Shown here in pieces: positions 1 through 8,914 of a stretch of 64,000 bases of DNA. Below the pieces are notes generated by a model. The model made no database searches, had not been told where the DNA came from, and worked only from the letters and a program-made list of their open reading frames with translations. Made by a program: the position numbers and the translations under genes. Each line of letters starts with the position of its first letter. Positions within the stretch are counted from its first letter, which is position 1. The stretch is from Bradyrhizobium sp. 186 (GTDB lineage: Bacteria; Pseudomonadota; Alphaproteobacteria; Rhizobiales; Xanthobacteraceae), in contig NZ_CP082164.1 in NCBI RefSeq assembly GCF_023101685.1, positions 6,634,001-6,698,000 on the forward strand, given 5' to 3'.

Positions 1-494
1 GCATGAAGGGCAAGATTCCCTTCGCCGAGATCTCCGTCGGCAACACTGACCTGTGGGGCGTCGGCCCCGAAGCCGCCGACGGCCTCTACACCATCACCTG
101 GTGGTACAAGAATCCGAACAACTCGCCTGAGGAGCAGGCGATGGCGGCGGCCTATGAGAAGAAATACAACAGGCCGGCGGCGGACAAGGCCTGGATGGGC
201 TGGCTCGGCATGAAGAGCCTGCTCGACTCAATCGAGAGGGCGAAGTCGACCGAGCCCGGCGCGATCGTGCAGGCGCTGGAGAACTGGAAATATCGCCGTG
301 GCGATCTGGATATTGGCTACCGCGATTTCGATCATCAGATGACGAGCCGCCTTTTGGTCGCCGGCATCCACCCCAAGATTTCAGACAAATGGGACTATTT
401 CGACGTCAAGGCCGAGTTGCCGAAGACGCCGGACAACATCGCCAAGGCCTTCGGCTCGGCGGGCGACAGCGCCTGCAAGATGGACACGCTCTGA
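1..494 (+). CDS. ABC transporter substrate-binding protein, branched-chain amino-acid/amide type (C-terminal part)
   Basis: C-terminal 160-odd residues of a LivK-like periplasmic binding protein; the reading frame is already open at the window edge, so the true start lies upstream. The visible part has the family's second-lobe sequence (WWYKNPNN, a YEKKYNRPA stretch, AWMGWLGMKSLLDSIERA) and ends normally with TGA. It lies 82 bp upstream of the LivH permease and points the same way, so it should be the ligand receptor of the transporter encoded downstream. The ligand cannot be read from this part; the family binds amino acids, amides, urea or aromatic acids. Sure of the family, unsure of the substrate. 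Confidence 0.88.
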   Translation, partial: MKGKIPFAEISVGNTDLWGVGPEAADGLYTITWWYKNPNNSPEEQAMAAAYEKKYNRPAADKAWMGWLGMKSLLDSIERAKSTEPGAIVQALENWKYRRGDLDIGYRDFDHQMTSRLLVAGIHPKISDKWDYFDVKAELPKTPDNIAKAFGSAGDSACKMDTL

Positions 495-576
495 GGTTTA
501 ACTCTGGGCGAAACGCGATGACGCAGGCAACCCGCTTGCGCCATCGCATCGCCCGAATCTGAAAACGGATGACGCC

Positions 577-1446
577 ATGCTCGACATGATCCTGTCGCAG
601 GCCGTCAATGGCCTGGTGCTCGGCTTTCTCTACGTTCTGATCGCGATCGGCCTGTCGATCATCTTCGGCATGCTCGGCATCGTCAATTTCGCGCATGGCG
701 CCTTCTTCGCCGTCGGCGCCTATCTCGCTTATGCCCTAGCCAAGGAATTCGGCTGGTGGGCCGCGCTTGCCGCGCCGCTGTTGACAGGCGCCATCGGCAT
801 CGTCGTGGAGATGGTCCTGATCCGGCACCTCTACGGCAAGGAACCGCTGCTCGGGCTGATCCTGACCTTCGCGCTCGCGCTCCTGGCGGAGGCGGTGTTG
901 CGGCTGATCTTCGGCGGAGCGCCCGTGCCCTTCACTGCGCCGAAATTCCTGGCCGGCTTCGTCGAATACGGCCCGATCCTGATCACCAAATACAGGATGT
1001 TCGTGCTGGTCACGACCGCGCTGGCGTTGGTCGCGTTCTGGGCTTTTCTCGCCTACACGCCTTACGGCCGGATCATCCGCGCCGGATCGCGCGATCCGGA
1101 GATGGTCGGCCTGCTCGGCATCAACCTGCCGGTCGTCTTCAGCGGCGTGTTCGGCATCGGCTGCCTGCTCGCCGGCCTTGGCGGGCTCTTGGCGGCACCG
1201 CTCTGGACCATCACGCCGTCGATGGCCGCCGGCGCAATCATGCCGGCCTTCGTGATCGTCACCATCGGCGGCCTCGGCTCTTTCCTGGGGGCCGTCGTGG
1301 CCGGCCTCCTGGTCGGCATCACCACGGCGATGACCATCCAGTTCCAGCCGGAATGGTCGGGCGCGGCCATGTACATCCTGATGGCCGCAATTCTCCTCGT
1401 CCGCCCGCGCGGACTGTTCGGCGAACGCTGGGAGAGGTTCGAGTGA
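577..1446 (+). CDS. Branched-chain amino-acid-type ABC transporter permease, LivH family
   Basis: 289-residue inner-membrane permease, the usual LivH length. Hydrophobic helices run through the whole protein; the family signature NFAHGAFF is near residue 33, and the C-terminal region carries the GGLGSFLGAVVAGLLVG stretch typical of LivH. It should form half of the membrane channel with the LivM domain of the next gene. The last four bases overlap that gene as GTGA, which implies translational coupling. Substrate unknown. Confidence 0.93.
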   Translation: MLDMILSQAVNGLVLGFLYVLIAIGLSIIFGMLGIVNFAHGAFFAVGAYLAYALAKEFGWWAALAAPLLTGAIGIVVEMVLIRHLYGKEPLLGLILTFALALLAEAVLRLIFGGAPVPFTAPKFLAGFVEYGPILITKYRMFVLVTTALALVAFWAFLAYTPYGRIIRAGSRDPEMVGLLGINLPVVFSGVFGIGCLLAGLGGLLAAPLWTITPSMAAGAIMPAFVIVTIGGLGSFLGAVVAGLLVGITTAMTIQFQPEWSGAAMYILMAAILLVRPRGLFGERWERFE

Positions 1447-3974
1447 CAAGTCTCGCTCTGTTGCGCCATCCGGCGTTTGTCGCCGCCCTCGTTCTCACCG
1501 CGCTCACCGCGGCCTGGTCGCTGCTCGGCGCGCCCATCTCGCTGATCACACAGATCGCGATCTACACGCTCTATGGCGCCGGCGTGAATCTGCTGGTCGG
1601 CTATACCGGGCTCGTCCCCTTCGGCGCCTCGGTGTTCTTCGGTTGCGCGAGCTATGCGGCGGCTTTCTTCATCCTCGGCCGCTATGGCAACGATCTCGTC
1701 TCGCTGCTGCTGTCGACGGTGTTCTCGGCGCTCCTGGCGCTCGTGGTCGGCGCCATCATCCTGCGCCGCCGGGGACTGTACTTCTCGCTGTTGACGCTCG
1801 CGTTCTCGCAGATCGCCTTCGAGATCGCCTTCAAATGGACCGCTGTGACCGGCGGCGAGAACGGTCTTCAGGGCGTTTATCGGACGAGCTTTGCCGGACC
1901 ATGGCCTTTCCACATCTTCGTGGTCGCGGTCACCGTGATCTGCATCTGGCTGATGTGGCGGATCGCCCACTCCCCGTTCGGCCGCGTTCTGCAGGCGGTG
2001 CGCGACAATGAGCAGCGGGCGAGCAGCCTCGGCTACAACGTCCATCGTTTCCGGCATGGCGCGCTGATCCTCACCGGCACCTTCGTCGGATTCGGCGGCG
2101 GCCTGCTCACCCTCATGCTCGAGGGCGTCTATGCCAACAATCTGAGCTGGCAGCATGCCGGCGACTCCCTGCTGATGACCGTGCTCGGCGGCGTGCATCA
2201 CGTGCTCGGGCCGCTATGGGGCGCCATCGCCTTCATTCTGCTGGAAGACCGCCTGTCGGCCATCACGGAAAACTGGTGGCTGGCCTTCGCACCCATCCTG
2301 ATGCTGTTCGCGCTAACCTCTCCGGAAGGAATCCAGGGCCTGTGGCAACGGCTCTTCGGCCGGCAGCGCTGGACGCTCGTGCGTCCCGACATCCCGACCC
2401 GACCTGCCGCCATCATCCCATTCGCAAGCAGCGCCGCCAAGGTCGACCGCGGTAAGCCGCTGCTGCAGACCATCGCCCTGAGTAAGAACTTCGGCAGCCT
2501 GGTGACGGCGAAAAGCATCGACCTCGAGGTCCACAGCGGCGTGCTTCACAGCATCATCGGACCGAACGGCGCCGGCAAGACTACGTTCTTCAACATGCTG
2601 TCCGGCGCGCTGAAGTCCAGCGGCGGGCGCATCATGTTCGACGGCAGCGACGTCACCCGGGCGCCCATGCATGTTCGGGCCCGGCTCGGCATCGGGCGCT
2701 CGTTCCAGATCCTGTCGATCTTCCAGAACCTGACCGTGTTCGAGAATGTCCGCGTGGCCGTGCAGGCTCAGCGCAGGGGATCGGCCAGGATGCTCGCCGA
2801 TGCCTATGCGATGGAGGAGGTCAATGCCAAGACCTGGTCGATCCTCGATGCCGTCGGCCTTGCCGAAGTCGCGGCCGAACCGTGCATCAACCTACCCCAC
2901 GGCGCCAAGCGCCTCCTCGAGATCGGCATTACGCTCGCGATCGATTCCAAGCTGCTGCTGCTCGATGAACCGCTGGCCGGGCTCGCCGAGGCCGATCGCG
3001 TCGTCGTCGCCGATCTCATCAGGAAGCTCGCGCAGACTCACGGCGTGCTCCTGATCGAGCACGACATCGATCGCGTCCTTGCGATCTCCGACCGCATCTC
3101 CGTCCTGCACCAGGGCCGGATGATCGCCGACGGCAAGCCGGCCGACGTGGCTGCCAATCCCGACGTGGTCGCAGCCTATCTCGGTGCCGCCAAGGACGGC
3201 ACGCGGTCGCCACCGCCGGCGATCGAGCGGATGGCCCATGCGAAGGCGCCGGTGCTGCTCGCGGCCAACGGCGTGTCGGCAGGCTACGGCGGCAGCACGG
3301 TCCTTGAGGCGGTTGATCTTGCGGTTCACGCCGGCGAAGCCGTTGCCCTGCTCGGCCGCAATGGCGTCGGCAAGACGACCTTGCTGCGAACCCTCAGCGG
3401 CACGCTTGCGATCAGCAGCGGCAGCATCGCGTTCGACGACAAGCCACTGGCGCGCCTCAAGCCCTACGAGATCAACCGCCTGGGCATCTCGCTCGTTCCC
3501 GAAGGACGCCGGCTCTTCCCCAACCTCACCGTCGTCGAGAACCTGCAGCTCGCCGCGCGCGCTGGCGGCATCGCCCTGGACGAGGTGTTCGACCTGTTCC
3601 CGCGCCTGCGCGAGCGTCGTGCGGCCAAGGCCGAGAGTCTGTCCGGCGGCGAGCGGCAGATGGTCGCGATCGCGCGCGCCCTCGTGGTGCCGAGCAAGCT
3701 GATCCTGCTCGACGAGCCGTTCGAGGGCCTCGCGCCGGCCGTCATCAAAGAAGTCATGGACGCCCTCGTCAAGCTACGCGGCAAGGTCGCCATGGTGATC
3801 GTCGAGCACCACGCCGAGACCGTGCTGCCGATCGTCGACCGCGCCTACGTGCTGGTGAACGGCCAGATTGCCTTTGCCGGTGACGCCGTGATCCTCGAAC
3901 GTGACCATGACCTGCAGGCCCGGCTGCTCGGCGTGGTCCAGGCGGAAGCGCCACAGGCCCGCGGAGCGGCCTAG
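1443..3974 (+). CDS. LivM-LivG-LivF triple fusion: permease plus two ATPase domains of a branched-chain-type ABC transporter
   Basis: 843-residue single polypeptide. Residues about 1-330 are a LivM-like permease; about 336-585 a LivG-like ATPase (Walker A GPNGAGKTT near 373, Walker B LLLLDEP); about 602-835 a LivF-like ATPase (Walker A GRNGVGKTT near 638, LSGGERQ signature, LILLDEP). The first ATPase has LPHGAKR where a signature of LSYG(Q/D)QR type is usual. The start is the GTG overlapping the livH stop; the open frame upstream of it only shadows livH. In most genomes the three domains are separate genes or LivM-LivG is fused; all three in one chain is uncommon. With LivH and the binding protein it completes one importer. 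Confidence 0.92.
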   Translation: MTSLALLRHPAFVAALVLTALTAAWSLLGAPISLITQIAIYTLYGAGVNLLVGYTGLVPFGASVFFGCASYAAAFFILGRYGNDLVSLLLSTVFSALLALVVGAIILRRRGLYFSLLTLAFSQIAFEIAFKWTAVTGGENGLQGVYRTSFAGPWPFHIFVVAVTVICIWLMWRIAHSPFGRVLQAVRDNEQRASSLGYNVHRFRHGALILTGTFVGFGGGLLTLMLEGVYANNLSWQHAGDSLLMTVLGGVHHVLGPLWGAIAFILLEDRLSAITENWWLAFAPILMLFALTSPEGIQGLWQRLFGRQRWTLVRPDIPTRPAAIIPFASSAAKVDRGKPLLQTIALSKNFGSLVTAKSIDLEVHSGVLHSIIGPNGAGKTTFFNMLSGALKSSGGRIMFDGSDVTRAPMHVRARLGIGRSFQILSIFQNLTVFENVRVAVQAQRRGSARMLADAYAMEEVNAKTWSILDAVGLAEVAAEPCINLPHGAKRLLEIGITLAIDSKLLLLDEPLAGLAEADRVVVADLIRKLAQTHGVLLIEHDIDRVLAISDRISVLHQGRMIADGKPADVAANPDVVAAYLGAAKDGTRSPPPAIERMAHAKAPVLLAANGVSAGYGGSTVLEAVDLAVHAGEAVALLGRNGVGKTTLLRTLSGTLAISSGSIAFDDKPLARLKPYEINRLGISLVPEGRRLFPNLTVVENLQLAARAGGIALDEVFDLFPRLRERRAAKAESLSGGERQMVAIARALVVPSKLILLDEPFEGLAPAVIKEVMDALVKLRGKVAMVIVEHHAETVLPIVDRAYVLVNGQIAFAGDAVILERDHDLQARLLGVVQAEAPQARGAA

Positions 3975-3991
3975 CCAAGAAGAGAAGAAGA

Positions 3992-4801
3992 ATGATCAAC
4001 CTCAACCTGACCGGCGCGACCCGCCTCAACATCATCGTCGGCGACCCCATCGCCCAGGTGAAATCCCCCGCCGGCGTCACGCAGGCCTTCATCGACCGCG
4101 GCTATGACGGCATCCTTGTGCCTGTGCAGATCGACAGCGATCATCTCAAGACGTTCCTTGCGGCTGCGACCGACGTCCGCAATCTCGACGGCATCATAGT
4201 CACGGTCCCGCACAAATTTGCCTGCTACGAATTCTGCGCGAGCTCGACCGACCGCGCCCGCCTCCTCGGCTCGGTCAATATCATGCGCCGGCGACGCGAA
4301 GGCGGCTGGCATGGCGATCACGTCGACGGGCTAGGCTTCGTCGGAGCGGTGCGCGCCAACGGCTACGACCCGGCCGGAAAGCGCGCGCTGCTGGTCGGCG
4401 CAGGTGGCGCCGGATCGGCGATCGCCATGGCGCTCGTCGAAGCCGGCGTGCGGTCGCTGGCCATCCACGACAATGATGCAGCCCGCCGGGACCAGCTGAT
4501 TGCGAAGCTGACGACCCTCGGCAAGGCCGAGATCGGTGCCGGCTCGGCCGATCCGTCCGGCTTCGACCTGGTCGCTAACGCGACGCCGCTCGGCATGAAG
4601 GCCGGAGACCCGCTGCCTCTCGAAGTGTCGAAGCTCAGGGCCAGCACATTCGTCGGCTGCGTCATCACGAGCCCCGCGGTCTCGCCGCTCGTCGAGGCGG
4701 CGCGCCGCCTCGGCTGCAAGACGTCGACGGGCACCGAAATGTACAACGCACTGCAGAGCTCGATGATCGACTTCCTGCTCGCGCGCGACGGATCGAGGTG
4801 A
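3992..4801 (+). CDS. Shikimate/quinate dehydrogenase (AroE) family protein, probably catabolic
   Basis: 269 residues, AroE length. Visible are VTVPHK with the catalytic Lys at 75, the GSVN motif with Asn96, Asp112, the nucleotide loop GAGGAGSA, NATPLGM, and a C-terminal TGTEMYNALQ with the conserved Gln. The catalytic Lys-Asn-Asp set therefore looks complete. The substrate loop is unusual: the normal PIxHSxSPxxHN reads PIAQVKSPAGVTQ, losing His, the first Ser and HN, and GxNTDG reads GDHVDG. That argues against a biosynthetic AroE and for a related polyol or cyclitol substrate. It lies 17 bp after the transporter fusion and overlaps the next gene by GTGA. Confidence 0.85.
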   Translation: MINLNLTGATRLNIIVGDPIAQVKSPAGVTQAFIDRGYDGILVPVQIDSDHLKTFLAAATDVRNLDGIIVTVPHKFACYEFCASSTDRARLLGSVNIMRRRREGGWHGDHVDGLGFVGAVRANGYDPAGKRALLVGAGGAGSAIAMALVEAGVRSLAIHDNDAARRDQLIAKLTTLGKAEIGAGSADPSGFDLVANATPLGMKAGDPLPLEVSKLRASTFVGCVITSPAVSPLVEAARRLGCKTSTGTEMYNALQSSMIDFLLARDGSR

Positions 4802-6531
4802 CGGCCATGTTCAAGAACATCGAAGCGATTTCCGACGGCGCCCGCTACGAACTGGTCGTGATCGGCTCGGGTGCGGCCGGCATGGCCGCGGCGCTGTTTG
4901 CGGCTATCGAGGGTCGCAAGGTCCTGCTGGTCGAGCGCACCGAATATGTCGGGGGCACCAGCGCACTTTCGGCAGCGACCACCTGGATCCCCAACTCGCA
5001 CCATTCCAAGAGCGTCAATCCCGATGACAGCCGGGAGAAGGTCCGCAAGTTCCTCGACGGCGTGGTCGGCAATCATTCTGCCCCGTCGATGCGCGAGGCC
5101 TTCCTTGACAGCGCACCGGAAGCGATCGCAACGCTCGAAGCCAACAGCGTCGTCAAGTTCCGACCCTATGCGACCCACCCCGACTACGAGCAGCAGTTCG
5201 AGGGCGCGACGATGCGTGGCCGGGCGCTCGAGCCGGTCCCGTTCGACGGCCGCGGCCTTGGCGCCGATCTCGGCAAGCTCCGTCCGCCGATCCCGGAGTT
5301 CACGATTCTGGGCGGCATGATGGTCGACCGCACCGATATCGGCCACCTGCTCGCCATCAAGAAGTCCGCACGCTCGTTTGCCCATGCCCTCAAGATCCTC
5401 GCACATTACGCCGGCGATCGGCTGAACGGCCGGCGCGGCTCCCGCCTGGTGATGGGCAATGCGCTGATCGGCCGCTTCCTGGCCTCGCTCAATGCGCGCG
5501 GCGTCGATATCCTGATCCGCACCGAGGTGCAGGATCTCGTCACCGAGAACGGCACTGTGACCGGTGCGGTCCTCAAGTCCGGCACAACGAGCCGCCGCGT
5601 TGCGGCCACGCACGGCGTGGTGCTCGCCGCCGGCGGCTTCAATCGGCATTCGCAGCGCCGCGGCGAGCTGCTGCCCAAGGGCGAGACGTACAGCCCTTCC
5701 GCTCCCGGGCACACCGGCGCCATGCAGGATATCGCCTTGCGGCTCGGCGCGCGCCTCGGCGAAGGCAATCGCGACAATGCGTTCTGGGCGCCGGTCTCGA
5801 TCCGGCGGCGCGCCGACGGCAGCACCGCGAGCTTTCCGCATTTCGTCATGGACCGCAGCAAGCCGGGCACCGTTTGCGTCGATCAGACCGGCCGTCGTTT
5901 CGTCAACGAATCCGTCTCCTATCACCTGTTCGGCCGCGCGATGTTCGAGCACAACAAGCAGGTGCCCTGCATTCCCTGCTTCATCATCACCGACGCCGCA
6001 GGCCTAAAGAAATACGGCCTCGGCATGGTGCGGATGGGCACGCGCAACCTCGCTCCCTACCTTGCCGATGGCTATCTGACCGAGGGCGCGACCGTCGGCG
6101 AGCTCGCCGGCAAGATCGGCGTGCCGGCGGCCAATCTCGACAGCACGATCGCGGCGATGAATCGCTATGCCGCAAGCGGCGTCGATCCGGACTTCGGCCG
6201 CGGCACCACGCCCTATCACCGCGTCAACGGCGATGCGTCGATCGGACCCAACCCGACACTCGGTCCAATTTCGACTGCCCCCTATTATGCCGTGCGGCTC
6301 TATCCCGGCGACATCGGCGCGGCCACCGGCCTTGTCATCAACGAATGGGCACAGGTCATGCGCGCCGACGGCGGCGCGATCGCGGGGCTCTATGCCTGCG
6401 GCAACGAGGCGAATTCGATCATGGGCGGCACGTATCCGGGCCCCGGCATCACCATCGGTCCGGCGATCACATTTGCCTATCGCGCGGCGCGACACGCGCT
6501 CGGGGTGACCCAGGCGCGTCGCGCTGCGTGA
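4798..6531 (+). CDS. FAD-dependent dehydrogenase, KstD/fumarate reductase flavoprotein family (first copy)
   Basis: 577 residues. An N-terminal dinucleotide fold has VIGSGAAGMAAA near residue 22 and the second-strand acid in LLVERT; the C-terminus has GNEANSIMGGTYPGPG followed by ITIGPA, typical of 3-oxosteroid 1-dehydrogenase and flavocytochrome c flavoprotein relatives. Such enzymes add or remove hydrogen across a C-C bond next to a carbonyl. The GTG start overlaps the previous stop by four bases; an ATG three codons later is also possible. A second homologue follows 13 bp downstream, so the two may act on successive intermediates or as a pair. Substrate not predictable; a steroid is only one possibility. 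Confidence 0.87.
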   Translation: MTAMFKNIEAISDGARYELVVIGSGAAGMAAALFAAIEGRKVLLVERTEYVGGTSALSAATTWIPNSHHSKSVNPDDSREKVRKFLDGVVGNHSAPSMREAFLDSAPEAIATLEANSVVKFRPYATHPDYEQQFEGATMRGRALEPVPFDGRGLGADLGKLRPPIPEFTILGGMMVDRTDIGHLLAIKKSARSFAHALKILAHYAGDRLNGRRGSRLVMGNALIGRFLASLNARGVDILIRTEVQDLVTENGTVTGAVLKSGTTSRRVAATHGVVLAAGGFNRHSQRRGELLPKGETYSPSAPGHTGAMQDIALRLGARLGEGNRDNAFWAPVSIRRRADGSTASFPHFVMDRSKPGTVCVDQTGRRFVNESVSYHLFGRAMFEHNKQVPCIPCFIITDAAGLKKYGLGMVRMGTRNLAPYLADGYLTEGATVGELAGKIGVPAANLDSTIAAMNRYAASGVDPDFGRGTTPYHRVNGDASIGPNPTLGPISTAPYYAVRLYPGDIGAATGLVINEWAQVMRADGGAIAGLYACGNEANSIMGGTYPGPGITIGPAITFAYRAARHALGVTQARRAA

Positions 6532-6544
6532 ACTGGAGGCTGGT

Positions 6545-8272
6545 GTGAGAGGCGACGAACATCTCGACTGCGATCTGCTCGTGATCGGCTCGGGCGCGGG
6601 CGGCCTGGCGGCAGCGGTCACGGGCGCCTCGCTCGGTCTCGACGTCATCGTGATCGAGAAGGAGGTGCAACTTGGCGGCACCACCGCGTGGTCCGGCGGC
6701 TGGCTATGGATCCCGCGCAATCCGCTGGCGAAAGCGGCCGGCATCATCGAGGCCGCCGAGCAACCCAAGCTCTATCTGCGGCACGAACTCGCCGCCGGTT
6801 ACGACACAGCCCGCGTCGACATGTTCCTCGAGCAGGGCCCGCGGATGATCGAGTTCTTCCAGCGCGAGACTGATCTTGCCTTCATCGACGGCAACCAGAT
6901 CCCGGATTTTCACGGCAAGAGCCCCGGTGCGGTGGCGGGTGGCCGCTCGCTCTGCGCGGCGCCGATCGATGGCCGAGAGCTCGGCCCGCGTATCCGCGAT
7001 CTGAAGCCACCATTGGATGAAGTGGCACCGTTCGGCATGGGAATCGCCGCGGGTGCGGACATCCGGCACTTCCTCAACGCCCGTTCCTCGCTGACCTCGT
7101 TCCGGCATGTCGCCCGGCGCCTCGGGCGGCATCTGCTCGACATGCTGCGCTTTGGTCGCGGCATGCATCTCGTCAACGGCAACGCGCTTGTGGCCCGGCT
7201 GTTGAAATCAGCCGACGCGTTTGGCGTTCGCATCATGACGGCTGCGCCCGCCCGATCGCTGCTGAGCGAAGGAGCTCGCATCACGGGCGCGCGCGTCGTT
7301 CATGACGGCGCGACGCTTGAGATTCGCGCCCGCCGCGGCGTCGTGCTCGCCTGTGGCGGCTTCCCGCACGATACGGCGCGAAAGGCCGCGCTGTTTGCCC
7401 ACGCTCCAAGCGGCCACGAGCATTGGTCGGCGGCGCCGGCCGGCAACACCGGCGACGGCATCCGCCTCGGAGAGAGTGTCGGCGGGGAGCTGCGCACCGA
7501 CCTCTCCGATCCCGGAGCCTGGGCGCCGGTCTCACTGGTCCCGCATCGCGATGGCTCGGTTGGCCACTTTCCGCATCTGATCGAGCGCGCCAAGCCGGGG
7601 CTGATCATGGTACGCGACGACGGCACGCGCTTTGCCAACGAGGCCGATTCCTATCATGACGTGATGAAGGCGCTGTTCGCCGCCACGCCTGCGGGCATGC
7701 CCGCCGAAGCCTGGGCGATCTGCGATGCAAAATTCCTCAAGCGCTACGGCCTTGGCCGCGTCCGCCCTCCGCCCTTCCCGATCACGCCGTGGATTCGTAA
7801 CGGCTATCTGAAACGAGGCGCGAGCATCGAGGCGCTGGCGCGCGACTGCAACATCTCCGCCCAAGGGCTCAAGGCGACGATCGAGCACTACAACCGATTT
7901 GCCGCGCGCGGCGAGGATCCCGCCTTCGGACGCGGAGACACGCCTTACAATCGCGTGCAGGGAGACATGGCGCATCTCCCGAACCCCTGCGTCGCACCGA
8001 TCGACTCCGGCCCGTTCTATGCGGTGAAGATCGTTGCCGGTAGCCTCGGCACCTTCGCAGGTCTCAACACCGACGAACATGCCCGCGTCCTTGATGCGCA
8101 GGAGAGGCCCATCGACGGCCTCTACGCCGTCGGAAACGACATGTCGAGCATCATGGCCGGCCGCTATCCGTCCGGCGGCATCACGCTCGGTCCAGCCATG
8201 ACCTTCGGCTACATCGCCGCGCACCACGCCGGCGGAATTCCGCTCGAGAACAACCGGTCGGCCGCCGCCTGA
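6545..8272 (+). CDS. FAD-dependent dehydrogenase, KstD/fumarate reductase flavoprotein family (second copy)
   Basis: 575 residues, clearly homologous to the preceding gene: VIGSGAGGLAAAV near the N-terminus, LGGTTAWSGGWLWIPRNP, and a C-terminal GNDMSSIMAGRYPSGG followed by ITLGPAMTFGY. The start is a GTG seven bases from a good GGAGGC ribosome site at 6535-6540. The pair looks like an old tandem duplication that has diverged, which fits two related dehydrogenation steps. It is soluble, with no signal peptide seen. An 18-bp gap containing AAGGAGAAG leads to the NIPSNAP gene. Confidence 0.87.
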   Translation: MRGDEHLDCDLLVIGSGAGGLAAAVTGASLGLDVIVIEKEVQLGGTTAWSGGWLWIPRNPLAKAAGIIEAAEQPKLYLRHELAAGYDTARVDMFLEQGPRMIEFFQRETDLAFIDGNQIPDFHGKSPGAVAGGRSLCAAPIDGRELGPRIRDLKPPLDEVAPFGMGIAAGADIRHFLNARSSLTSFRHVARRLGRHLLDMLRFGRGMHLVNGNALVARLLKSADAFGVRIMTAAPARSLLSEGARITGARVVHDGATLEIRARRGVVLACGGFPHDTARKAALFAHAPSGHEHWSAAPAGNTGDGIRLGESVGGELRTDLSDPGAWAPVSLVPHRDGSVGHFPHLIERAKPGLIMVRDDGTRFANEADSYHDVMKALFAATPAGMPAEAWAICDAKFLKRYGLGRVRPPPFPITPWIRNGYLKRGASIEALARDCNISAQGLKATIEHYNRFAARGEDPAFGRGDTPYNRVQGDMAHLPNPCVAPIDSGPFYAVKIVAGSLGTFAGLNTDEHARVLDAQERPIDGLYAVGNDMSSIMAGRYPSGGITLGPAMTFGYIAAHHAGGIPLENNRSAAA

Positions 8273-8289
8273 CCGCAAGGAGAAGAAAC

Positions 8290-8904
8290 ATGCTCTATGA
8301 GATCGCAACGCTGACGGTGAAGCTCGGCACAGCCGCCAAGGCCGTGGCCGGGATCGGCGACTATGTCGGGGCGCCGGAGGCCAAGGGCACCCTGCTCGGC
8401 TGCTGGGCGAGCGAGATCGGCGAGCTCAACCAGCTCCTGGTGCTGCGCTCGTTTGGGGATCACGAGGCATGGCGCGGCGAGCGCGAGCGCACGCTGCGCA
8501 CCACCAATCCCTTCAATGCCGGCGAGGCCATCACGCAGATGAGCTTCGACACCTATGCGCCGTTTCCATTCCTGCCGCCTGTCATGCCGGGCAAGTACGG
8601 CAGCGTCTACGAGATCCGCACCTATCGTCTCAAGCATGGCGGCGTTCCTCCCACGATCGCCGCGTGGGAAGCCGCGATGCCCGAGCGCGGCAAGCTGTCG
8701 CCGCTCTCGATCGCGATGTATGCGCTCGACGGGCCGCCGCGCTTCACCCATATCTGGCCGTTCGCGAGCCTCGATGCCCGCGCCGCGGTACGCGCCGAAT
8801 CCGTCGCCAAGGGCGTGTGGCCGCCGAAGGGCGGGCCGGATTGGCTGACCGGCGAGATGCGCTCGATCGTCGCGCTGCCGACCGCGATCTCTCCGCTCGC
8901 GTGA
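8290..8904 (+). CDS. NIPSNAP family protein
   Basis: 204 residues made of two ferredoxin-like dimeric alpha-beta barrel repeats: residues about 1-95, and about 100-200 beginning YEIRTYRLKHG, the hallmark of NIPSNAP. The FTHIWPF element in the second repeat is also characteristic. Biochemical role is poorly known; bacterial members are often in catabolic operons for aromatic or alicyclic compounds. It has a strong ribosome site (AAGGAGAAG) and sits in the middle of the operon, between a flavoprotein and a TIM-barrel gene. Confidence 0.85.
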   Translation: MLYEIATLTVKLGTAAKAVAGIGDYVGAPEAKGTLLGCWASEIGELNQLLVLRSFGDHEAWRGERERTLRTTNPFNAGEAITQMSFDTYAPFPFLPPVMPGKYGSVYEIRTYRLKHGGVPPTIAAWEAAMPERGKLSPLSIAMYALDGPPRFTHIWPFASLDARAAVRAESVAKGVWPPKGGPDWLTGEMRSIVALPTAISPLA

Positions 8905-8914
8905 GACGAACGTC

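Noticed and set aside
756..1442. A 1072-residue protein starting inside livH
   Set aside because: Upstream of the GTG at 1443 the frame only shadows livH; LivM homology begins at 1443.
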